A DNA stretch of 24,513 nt, taken from assembly GCA_002284615.2 (NCBI GenBank), contig MU069891.1, forward strand, positions 206,460-230,972. Direction: 5' to 3'. Source of the DNA: Dunaliella salina. Taxonomy: Eukaryota > Chlorophyta > Chlorophyceae > Chlamydomonadales > Dunaliellaceae. Positions 16,700-24,513 of this stretch are shown here, in pieces (the first letter of the stretch is position 1; every line of letters starts with the position of its first letter). The notes under the pieces are model-generated. The model had not been told where the DNA came from. It was given only the letters and a program-made list of their open reading frames with translations, and ran no database searches. A program made the translations under genes and the position numbers.

Positions 16700-16785
16700 A
16701 TTTGCCTTGAGCAAGTGGGTCCTTCCCTCAATCAATGCTATCGGACAGTGTCTAATAGCGTAGCTTTTCCTTTTCCTAGCAGTAA
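16700..16785 (+). mobile_element. Second solo 3' end of the retrotransposon family
   Basis: CCTTCCCTCAATCAATGC, a CGGACAGTGTCTAATA-type segment, the hairpin-like CTAATAGCGTAG (16752-16763) and CTTTTCCTTTTCC align with the 3' terminus of Element II. It lies only 200 bp beyond the end of Element I in the same orientation and has no coding part. Its 5' limit is unclear. It may be a separate very short insertion, or the older copy next to which Element I landed. Confidence 0.55.
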
Positions 16786-17770
16786 AAAAAACAGGTAGGG
16801 AAAGCCCATGCGCTAGACACCAATGCAATTTGCTTGTCATCTTTATGCTGTACGCAATTTACTCAGTCTCATTGTTTGGATCTGCCAGCCCAGAAAGTCT
16901 TAAATTGAATTTATGCCTCTTGAAAAAATGGAATGGATGCTCCGAGTGACACTTTTTCCTGGGCCGAACAAAATATTCAAAGAAGAATCAGCATGTGCCA
17001 TCTCATTCAACAGCTCCTAGCTTTGACCGTGCCCCACGGACGCACACTCACTCCTGGGCCCCCAAACTTGGCAGGGCATACCCAAGAATGATGCTGAACA
17101 AGGCCTCATTCTCAGGTCGTGGCCAAACACTGTGTTTCCCTGGTTTCCACTTTTGCCTGGAAGGCATGCACGGGGACCAAATTTTGCCCCCTCGTTTTTT
17201 CATATCGCTGGGTCAGGTTTGACTCAAAACCTACCCAAGAGCCAAAATATGGGGCAAATTTGGGTCAGAGCATGCTTTTTAGTACCATTTCACCTGGAAA
17301 TGGTCAAATATGGTCCAAAATGCATCAAAAATGCCCCTGGCTCACTCATTGGGCCCCAACCCTACTTTTTTATAATGCAGGAGTGCCAAATAGGTTACCC
17401 TAAGCTACTAGTAATAGTATTCTGCATACAAAAAAGGCAAAATTCCGCCTGCTTCATAATCTCCCTCGAATTTTGCCTAGCGTGCCCAGCCTGATCAAAG
17501 GGGTGCCAAAAAGGTCAAAATGTGACCTCCTTCTTTCCTATTTTTGAATTTGCAGAATGTTAGCATATTATGAAAGAGTTATTAGAAAATATTTCTGGGA
17601 GTGAAAATTGGTTCTAAGGTGGAGCTGTGGGCCGCTTTGGGGTGATCTGAGGCCAAGGGAGTGACCTGGGGTCCTCCAATTTTCATCATTTTTTTTAGTG
17701 AATGTAATATGTTTACAACCAAAATGGTTGGCACTGTTAAATTCGAGAAATAAAGTCAGGAAGGAGCATG
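16786..17770. other. Unassigned AT-richer DNA
   Basis: I find no gene in this ~1 kb. It is unusually full of GGTCAAA/TTTGACC, GGCAAA and CCAAAA-type words in both orientations between about 17130 and 17530, including a small stem AGGTTT-GACTCA-AAACCT. A 10-bp inverted pair TGAAAATTGG/CCAATTTTCA lies near 17605-17690. This may be an old dispersed repeat. Confidence 0.35.
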
Positions 17771-17779
17771 CCTGGCAAT

Positions 17780-17975
17780 ATAGCCCAGGTAGCCCCCTCA
17801 GTTGAATTAGCTTTTTGCCTGGTAAGGCCCACATTCATGAGGGGTTTGATGATGTACTCATTGTAAATAGTGCCAGCCACACCAGTTAAGGTGATATGCA
17901 GAGTAACTTTGTCATTCCTGCTTGGATTTCTTGAGCTGCGGAATTTAAGTCTGGTTACAGTGTGAGAATGTTGAG
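17780..17975 (-). mobile_element. Retrotransposon fragment: RLE C-terminal domain
   Basis: The minus strand encodes AQHSHTV, then RSSRNPSRNDKVTLHITLTG, VAGTIYNEYIIKPLMNVGL and TRQKAN. It is close to the C-terminal domain of Element III (AQHSHII; NKVTLHIILIGVGGTIYN; LGLTKQKA). It is cut off at both ends with no tail, and only a single stop (after HTV) and a few replacements separate it from that copy. Confidence 0.8.
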
Positions 17976-18670
17976 CTAGCAGTCATGCATTTCGGTTGCT
18001 CCTTTGTGTAAACATGTACTGTAAATATGTAATTATAGGGTTCCAACAGGTTTGCAAGAAAATCTTCATGTTTTTGGCCCCTGGAGGAAGACTTCAATGT
18101 CAGCAGCCTGGAGGCTTTTTTTTTTCAGAATGGGCAGGGCCCAGTTCTCAAGTATCCAATGAGCCATTGGCTGCCATTCAATTTTCTGGTTTGGTTATGT
18201 GTGTGAGGTTACCTCACTGAGGTATCCTTCTTTTTGTTGCGGGGCGTTTACCAGTTTATAATTGCCTGAATTTGAAAGTTACATTTGAAGAAGGTGGTAT
18301 GAGAGCCCTGGGGCCAAGTATGCCACATTTCATGGATCCACAAATTTTCTGCGTTTTCTTCTGTTTCAGAATTAATTTGATGTTCAACATGGTATACACG
18401 TCTTATCTGTGGGTGCCAGAGGAGTTTAGATGATTCAAGCCCTTTATATCTTTGACCAAAAGAGTCACCACGGTGGCTCACCCACTGTCATGTTCCAGCC
18501 GACCCTGGCGGCGTAAATCTGCTTGTTTTCTCGTTCTGAGGATATCTTCTGATTTTTCCGGAACTTTGATAAAGAGTGTGATGATACAATCTCCAAATTT
18601 TTTCTCTTTGTCCTTTCATCACACAACACTGAACAGCCATACTATCTATCAATCCGGAGGTGAAGGTCCC
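17976..18670. other. Unassigned DNA
   Basis: A 77-codon minus-strand frame (18481-18248) has no family signature I can defend. An imperfect stem GAGTCACC-AC-GGTGGCTC lies near 18463-18480. Nothing else is supported. Confidence 0.3.
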
Positions 18671-18673
18671 TAA

Positions 18674-18678
18674 TTACA
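18674..18678 (-). promoter_or_regulatory. Candidate polyadenylation signal TGTAA for the proteasome gene
   Basis: Green algal mRNAs commonly use TGTAA. Reading down the minus strand from the proteasome stop codon, this is the first TGTAA I find, giving a 3' UTR of about 0.8 kb. It is one half of the near-palindrome TTACATAATGTAA, so the plus strand carries TGTAA here too (18682-18686). A plain chance match is possible. Confidence 0.35.
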
Positions 18679-19501
18679 TAATGTAATGTACGCATTATCA
18701 AGCTTGGAGGGATAAGTTTCAGCAGGCATCTCTTCCGGTGATGAGCATGGGGTTGTACAGACAGAACAGAAGCTGCTGTCTGACAGCACATGAGCAAGGC
18801 AACAACAAATATGGAATGTACTCCAAGGTTTTCCTCTTCTCTTGCGCCCCATTAGGCTAAGACGGTCCGGATTAATTACTGGCATCTCTTTTCATGCTTC
18901 AGCTAGGCTGCCCTTAGGCAAAGGCAGGTACAGGCACATACAGCAATGCAACCCTTTACCGTCCTTCCCAGGATCTGACAGACTTGCGCACTCAGTTCCA
19001 TCATTTGTCCAGCTGTGCACCTCTAGATAGTCCGACACGCCTCAGAGACTTCATGAACCAAGCTGATGTCTTAGCATTAGCCCAACTTGTGTCTGCATGC
19101 TTGAGATGCTGTGCCTGAGTTTTGAGCAATGCGTTCATGTTTTGCTTGGACTGGTCACAGGCTTCAGAGGGTCTGTGTTCCTGCTCAGCTGCCCTTGTAG
19201 GCGGATAAAGCGATGTAACCTTACCTTTACTGTCCCTTCCTTTCCTCTCTTATTTTTTGCTTCAGCAAATTGCCCTCCAAGGCAAGTACAGCTGTGAAAC
19301 CCTTTCCCTTCCTCTCCTATGCCTGTGAGCCTCTTTATCAAGATCTAGATGGCTCGCTAATCGGGAAACCTTTCTTTCATGCACCCAGCAGGACTGCATG
19401 GCCTTGTCTTTTCTGCTTCGGCTCTGTTCCATGAACTTGCGTTTACTTGGAGCAATTCGGTTTGCAAATGATACCAAGAGGTACAGCATCTCTCTCTCTC
19501 A

Positions 19502-20427
19502 TCAGTCCCTCTCAGAGATCGCTGTCAGGAATCCCTCCACCTCCTCATTTGAGAGCACCCGGAAAGCCTTGTCGCCCTCTGAACGCACCACACCGACTTC
19601 AATCTCACTAGCCTTGAATTCTTCTGACAGAACACCCTGCAAGAGGCCACGGAAGGAAGGAGGTGTTACTTATGTAGAATGGGGTCACTTGGTGTCAGCT
19701 TGGAAACAGCAAAGGAGCAGCAAAAGAACCTACGCGGCACATCTGGAAGTTCCAAAAGATTTTTTTGTGCTGGCCCTTCCAAAGAAATAACACAAAATGC
19801 TTTTGAGGCAAGCATAGACTTATAAGGGTTCAGTATAAGGGAAATTTTGGCAGCCCGGAATCAAGCTATATTAGCCTCGGACGCATAGGTAAGGCATTCG
19901 AGGGCAGGGCAAGCTGCCGACATTCAGGGAGAGAAGGAGCAGAGGGAGCATGGGCATCCAACCTCTTTGCTGTCAAGCGCAAACATGCTGCCAGCTTGGC
20001 TTGGTGATTTGAAGGCAACCAAGGGGGGACAAATTGGAGAAGCAAACGGTATTCCATGCGCTTAACCACATGATGAATAAAATGAATCTCACCCCTACTT
20101 GGATGAGCATTTGAATGTCAAGGTCAGAACTAAAGAACAGCATGCAGCAGGATCCCGTCGGAAAGAGGGCCAGCATGAGGGTGGCAGATGCATAGGGTTT
20201 GCCAATTTCGAAAAATATATACCTGAAACATCAAATTTTCGGCAGGGAAATACAAAATGTATGGCGATACACATAAATGAAAACGGCCGACCCTACAGAT
20301 GCATCAGAGGAGGCAGCAGAGGCAGCAGGCGCGGGCAAGCAGGGGGTGAGCAGGCGCAGGGTGCGTACTGAGAATGGCAGCTCCAGGGTAGGGTAGCACA
20401 AGCATATGCTGCCCCCTCAACCCCCAG

Positions 20428-20485
<58 letters not shown>

Positions 20486-23400
20486 CACGCACCTGCAACG
20501 CACTGATGGCTGTTTGAACTGCTTTGTCATAGGGCATGGCAGGGTCTGCCTTGATCTTCTTCTCCAGGAATGTGGTTGCCTCAGTCTCCTTCAAGCCGAC
20601 GCTCGTTGCCTGTACCAGCCCATGAGAAAGCAGGGGCTTCAGGGTGCGCAGGACAGCACAAGTCGAACAAACAAGTGTCCAAAACAGCCTGCTTGTCTGC
20701 AGCAATAAGACGAAGGGATGCACATGCAACACCAGCTATGGTGATCGCCTGCAGCTCATAGTCATCGCCTGCCTAATCCGGAGCCATGTCATCCGGTTGA
20801 CACATGCCTTTGAAGATGTGAGTTGGATTGAAAGCACTTGAGTGTCACTTGAAAGTCGAGAGACGCAACACACGTATGGAATGGATCACACATGAGAAAG
20901 CTGGTCATGCAAGCTCACTCAACACACGAATGGAATGGAATGAACCTCATGTAAGGAAGCTTAACCAATACACATATGGAATGGATCACATGGGAGAAAG
21001 CTAGTCGTGCACGCTCAAAAATGCTGCCTTCCTCCTCCCAAAACCTGAATCGGAAACATTCATTTTGCCTGCTGTGTTTTCAGGGTGCATTCGTCCTTTA
21101 ACATGGTGATGCTGCCTGGCTCTGCCAAAACAACCATCAGCGAACTACATCGATTTGTGTAACGATGTAGGGACACACGGCTTGGCTGTTAGAGACATTT
21201 CCTCCACTCTCGTTTAACCCAATTTAAAAGGTACGAAGGACAACAACTTTCCTTCGGCTCGTTTTGAGGAGCATGGCATTCGTGCACCTGCAAGTGTGCA
21301 GCTGCGCACCTTGTAGCCCACAAAGTAGCCAGCTGGGTCCACCTTGAACAACTGTGGGCCCCTCTCCTCATCAATCCCAATGAGCATGGAAACCACGCCC
21401 AATGGCCGCATGTATGCATGCTGCAGAGAGGAGCAGGCACGAGTCAGGTTGGATAAAGAAGGTCAAGGAGCCCCCTTGGGACCTCTTTAGCCCCCTTTGA
21501 AGCCTATTTTGCCAACTTTTCAACCTTCCTTACACATCCTGAGGTATAAGGTTCCCATGCCCCGGAGTCTGCAGCATGCCTATGATGAAAATGGCTGCAC
21601 ATTCATGTATGACGCATCATTGAGGAAATGTATATGCTGTGTGACCACATCCATAAACGGCATGTGGCTCCTGGGAGAAAGCTGATGACCTAGATATCTT
21701 CTCAAACATGATGCTTGTGCTCCTCTGGGTACAGGGTTTGTTCTCTGTGTTGGTTGGTGGACTGATGGATGCAAAGACAGGCACACAAATTTTATGCTGC
21801 ATGCAGGAGGCTAGAAAAAAAATTTCCCAAACGGCATGTATAAATTTTGGGCTAGACCCCCCTCAGGAACCACCACACTCAAAGCCCCCCTTCCAGTGCC
21901 CCTACTCGGACAACAAGGGTACCAAGGGTCTGGTCCACTTGAATTTCTGCATCCATCTGCATACTCACTGCACCAAAACAGTGAGTTGCAGCAGAGTTAA
22001 GGGGCAAAAACTGAGCAGCGGACGCCCATGCACACCTGGCCTTCCAGGCACCCACGTCTTGCTTGCGAGTCCACAAACTGCCCGTCTGACTCCATTTTGC
22101 AATAACACATCATACGTTGTTACTATCCTAGAAGTTTGGAATGATTTGCTGCATGCTTGCCTGCACACCTCCTGCTGCCCACACCCTCACATGCATGGCG
22201 CTGACTCCCAGCCATGTACACCCCCCCCCCTTACCCAACTCGCACAAAGAGGGAGCCAATCGACACTTCACAATCCCAGGAATCCAAAGATGCATTTAAT
22301 ATTCTGTAGAAGTTGCTCAGAAAAATTCTGGAGGGGGGGCCCCAAGAAGTTCAGACCCCCCCGAGGCACCACCCCTTTCCGACCATCTTCGATTGGACCC
22401 ATACATATACCAGATGATAGCTCTTGAGCTCAGGATTCCGAATATATAAGTTTTACTTGGATCGGCAGTTGCCGTCCAAAAGTTACACGAACTCTGCCCT
22501 CCTGCTGCTTGCATGATTTAAGCATGATGGGACAAGGCTTTTGGAGGGGAAAATACGTCTTGGTGTTCTAAATAATTGCAGAAGCATGAATTCAAGCAGG
22601 GGTCTTTGCTTCTGTGCTCATGCAGCTGCGCCAAGCATACCTGTGTGTACACTTGAGCCTTGTCCGCCATCACACGCGCTAGGTAATCCACAGGTATTTC
22701 ATAGCCATACTTGAATCGGAATTCTGCCGCTTGCTGCCTTACTTGCTGCACAACGGAGCGTGCGTCCGCTGCAATGAGGAGGCAACAAAGGACCAGATCT
22801 GTAGATTAGAGTACAACTTGCACAAACGCAGGCAAGCCAGCATGCATTGCAGCATGGTTTTCCAAAGTACGACCCAAACAGCATATGACACTGACAGTAA
22901 GCTTCAGCACTCACGCATGAGCCCAGTGACCAGCATGCCAATGTACTTGGTGATCTTGAAGACCCGAGTGACACTGGACGGGTCGATCAGCTTGTCCTGC
23001 AGGGTTACCAGCATGAACAAGATTCGGATTGGCATGGCCTGGTTGAGCATGCATGCAGGCATGCATGCATGCGCTTATCTATTCATGCATGGGTTTGTGC
23101 ATGTGTTGCTGCCTGAGAGATGCCCTCTGTCCAGATACAAGCAAGCTGTGTATGAAAAGGAGTGGAGGTCATTTTTTGCATCACCCCCAAATTGAAAATA
23201 TTATCAATTCATCACTCACAGCTACTTTCTTCTGGGTCACGAACACCACGCTGTCCTTCCCACGCACGCCAATGCTCGTCACACCACATGAACGCACTGC
23301 CTTGAACGCATACTCTGCAACCAGAAGGAAGACGGGACAAGCATGCAGGGCTTCAGCACACATGGCAGTTAGGGATCGATTGATGGTGCCCTACGTGCCT

Positions 23401-23639
23401 ATTAAGCACATTGGCTGCAATTTGAGAAACGACTAGAGGGTGAAATGCGGGCAAGCCTCGCCCTGCATGCACATCAATTGCTCACCAACTTGGAACAGCC
23501 TGCCCTCAGGGCTGAAGACTGTGTCCAGAAAGAGGAAAAAGGTGTTGAGAGCAATGCAGTAGGAAGCCCTCAGAACCAGCGCTTGCTAGGAGCACAGCTC
23601 ACTTGTTATGTGCCGGTCATACCCTGCTCCGCGTGACAT
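19502..23639 (-). CDS. PSMA6: 20S proteasome subunit alpha-1 (PSMA6/PAA type), 8 exons
   Basis: This encodes a structural alpha-ring subunit of the 20S proteasome, which gates entry of proteins for degradation. Exons on the minus strand: 23639-23603, 23518-23486, 23314-23220, 22996-22915, 22768-22641, 21420-21310, 20609-20493, 19636-19502. All introns are GT-AG and phases are consistent, giving 245 residues against 246 in plants. It begins [12 protein letters not shown] and continues [17 protein letters not shown] (the alpha-subunit N-terminal signature), GRKDS-type [71 protein letters not shown] and FLTAISERD. The exon 4/5 junction reads GLM-PDARS, one residue shorter than the usual GMTADARS. 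Introns 5-7 (1220, 700 and 856 bp) carry the repeats. The gene looks intact. Confidence 0.95.
20429..20482. repeat. (AC)27 microsatellite in proteasome intron 7
   Basis: On the gene's strand this is (GT)27, starting 10 nt after the 5' splice site of intron 7 (exon end 20493, donor GTGCGTGCAT). The tract presents many GT dinucleotides directly beside the authentic donor. Confidence 0.95.
20866..21018. repeat. Three imperfect ~50-bp tandem repeats in proteasome intron 6
   Basis: The units at about 20866-20918, 20919-20964 and 20965-21018 share CAAcACACgtATGGAATGGA, GAGAAAGCTgGTC and a GCACGCTCA-like end. The middle unit is shortened and the most diverged. Confidence 0.7.
22333..22362. repeat. 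G7/C7 inverted repeat in proteasome intron 5
   Basis: Seven G (22333-22339) and seven C (22356-22362) enclose a 16-nt loop. A run of about ten C lies ~100 bp upstream (22221-22230). Intronic low-complexity sequence with stem-forming potential and no known role. Confidence 0.6.
23047..23074. repeat. (ATGC)n short repeat in proteasome intron 3
   Basis: This is a self-complementary GCAT/ATGC tract interrupted once by GG. It lies within the 223-bp intron 3 and away from the splice sites. Confidence 0.8.
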
Positions 23640-23869
23640 GGCAGCGTGTTCACTTTCTTAACTATGTTACAAGTTTTTCTATTTGTGTACCCTGGTTACG
23701 TTGAGAAACGCAATTCTTCAGGCAGTTTGATCAGCCCTACCTCGTGTGATATTAATTATCATTTTTTGAGTAGGGGCTGATTTGCAATGATCCAAAGCAG
23801 AGGCCCGTAGAGTGCTCCTCTCCCTAAACACTGTTGGTCGCTGACCGCTTTACTTGGCTCCAGGACAGG
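23640..23869. promoter_or_regulatory. Putative shared promoter of divergent gene pair
   Basis: About 230 bp separate the ATG of the proteasome gene (-) from the first ATG of the next gene (+). No TATA box is clear in either direction. If the + strand start is right, transcription of both genes must begin within or very near this interval. Alternatively, TTTACTTGGCTCCAG just before the + ATG could be a splice acceptor, which would place that gene's promoter further upstream. Confidence 0.4.
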
Positions 23870-24253
23870 ATGGAGAAGGCGCCCACTCTTGAAAAGACGC
23901 AGAGCCGAAGGACTGGAGACTTTCGGTCCAAAAGCAGGAAGAAGAGTTCTGACCCATTTGGGGTGGGTACAAAAGCTATGCCAGAAGCTGCGAGAGCGCC
24001 ATTCCGAGCAACGCGTGGAAGGACGCAGTTGCTGACTTTAATGCCAATGATGATGCAGTAACTGTGCTGGGGCTCGAGCGCCTCTAGCCCCGAATTGGTT
24101 CTTGCTTGCATGGTGCTTGCACGGCCTCTCTTGGAGCAATTCCAAGACTCTGCTCAGTGTTTCAGGGCATTCCTTTGCACAGGGTGATGGAGATGCAAAA
24201 GAAGAAACCAACCATGCCCAGCAAGTGGTGCGCGAGTTGTACACGCGGTACAA
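23870..24253 (+). CDS. Unidentified protein, first two exons (partial)
   Basis: Two candidate exons fit together: 23870-23962, starting MEKAPTLEKTQSRRTGDF and ending SDPFG before GTGGGT; and 24183-24253, after TTTGCACAG, reading GDGDAKEETNHAQQVVRELY then TRYK before GTGAGT. Both intron borders are GT-AG and the first join is phase 0 (31 codons). The protein would start basic and Ser/Arg/Lys-rich and then become acidic. I do not recognise the family. The gene runs off the window, with its second intron containing the terminal CA run. An unspliced reading would stop at 24059-24061, so the exon model is preferred but unproven. An imperfect GGGGCT...AGCCCC hairpin (24069-24091) lies in the first intron. 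Confidence 0.45.
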
Positions 24254-24432
24254 GTGAGTGGGGCAGGGGGAAAGGGGCCCTTAGTTTTGGAGTGCCTTTC
24301 AGTGTTACACTTCTAGCTAGCCATGAAGAGTAGTGGACAATGGCAGTCATATTCTGCTGCAGAATCGGGTTTCCATTCCAGGGCCTGGTCAGGCATGCGC
24401 GCAAGGGAACATGCACATGCGTGTGCACGCGT

Positions 24433-24433
<1 letters not shown>

Positions 24434-24513
<80 letters not shown>
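24434..24513. repeat. (CA)40 microsatellite at window end
   Basis: An uninterrupted CA run reaches the last base of the window, preceded by a purine-pyrimidine alternating lead-in (CATGCGTGTGCACGCGTG-like). It is within the second intron of the divergent gene if that model holds. Confidence 0.98.

Noticed and set aside
18248..18481. Minus-strand 77-codon frame as a possible integrase or RNase H remnant
   Set aside because: Isolated Trp/His spacing resembles several transposon proteins, but no motif holds up.
20866..21018. CRISPR array
   Set aside because: Only three imperfect contiguous units without spacers, inside an intron of a eukaryotic gene.

Overview
The window looks like nuclear DNA of a green alga (chlorophyte). 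It holds a multi-exon proteasome gene whose protein reads closest to plant and algal versions, short introns mixed with repeat-filled ones, long TG/CA dinucleotide runs, and non-LTR retrotransposons with a C-terminal restriction-like endonuclease (RLE) plus RNase H, a combination I associate with the Dualen/RandI clade of Chlamydomonas-type algae. The mid-range GC and abundant TG/CA repeats would fit a Dunaliella-like genome, but the species call is a guess.

Layout. Positions 1-2540: a (TG)41 microsatellite, unassigned DNA, a small retrotransposon remnant with one half inverted, a MITE-like inverted repeat and a solo retrotransposon 3' end. Positions 2541-16579: a three-level retrotransposon nest. 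Element I (+) occupies 2541-3699 and about 11336-16579. It is split by Element II (-), 3700 to about 11335, inserted in the opposite orientation. Element II is itself split by Element III (-), 9827-10762, which is flanked by an intact 7-bp target-site duplication (TTTGTAA). Positions 16580-19500: another solo 3' end, one more RLE fragment and unassigned DNA. Positions 19502-23639 (-): a complete 8-exon gene for the 20S proteasome alpha-1 subunit (PSMA6/PAA type, 245 residues). From 23870 (+): the first exons of an unidentified divergent gene sharing a ~230-bp promoter region. The window ends in (CA)40.

Main discovery. Overlaying Elements I and II shows one polyprotein order: reverse transcriptase, connector, a conserved helical segment, a long disordered linker, a PHD finger (C4HC3), a domain resembling the PCIF1-type adenine-N6 methyltransferase, RNase H, a CCHC-like zinc finger, an RLE (PD...ExK), and a conserved C-terminal domain ending near SNPPDPH. 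A chromatin-reader finger and a methyltransferase-like domain placed between RT and RNase H is, as far as I know, not a standard non-LTR architecture. All copies here are 5'-truncated inside or before the RT and carry stops and frameshifts, so none can act by itself and the 5' end (with or without an APE endonuclease) is not visible. Each 3' end finishes with a short hairpin followed by a CTTTT-type pyrimidine tail instead of poly(A).
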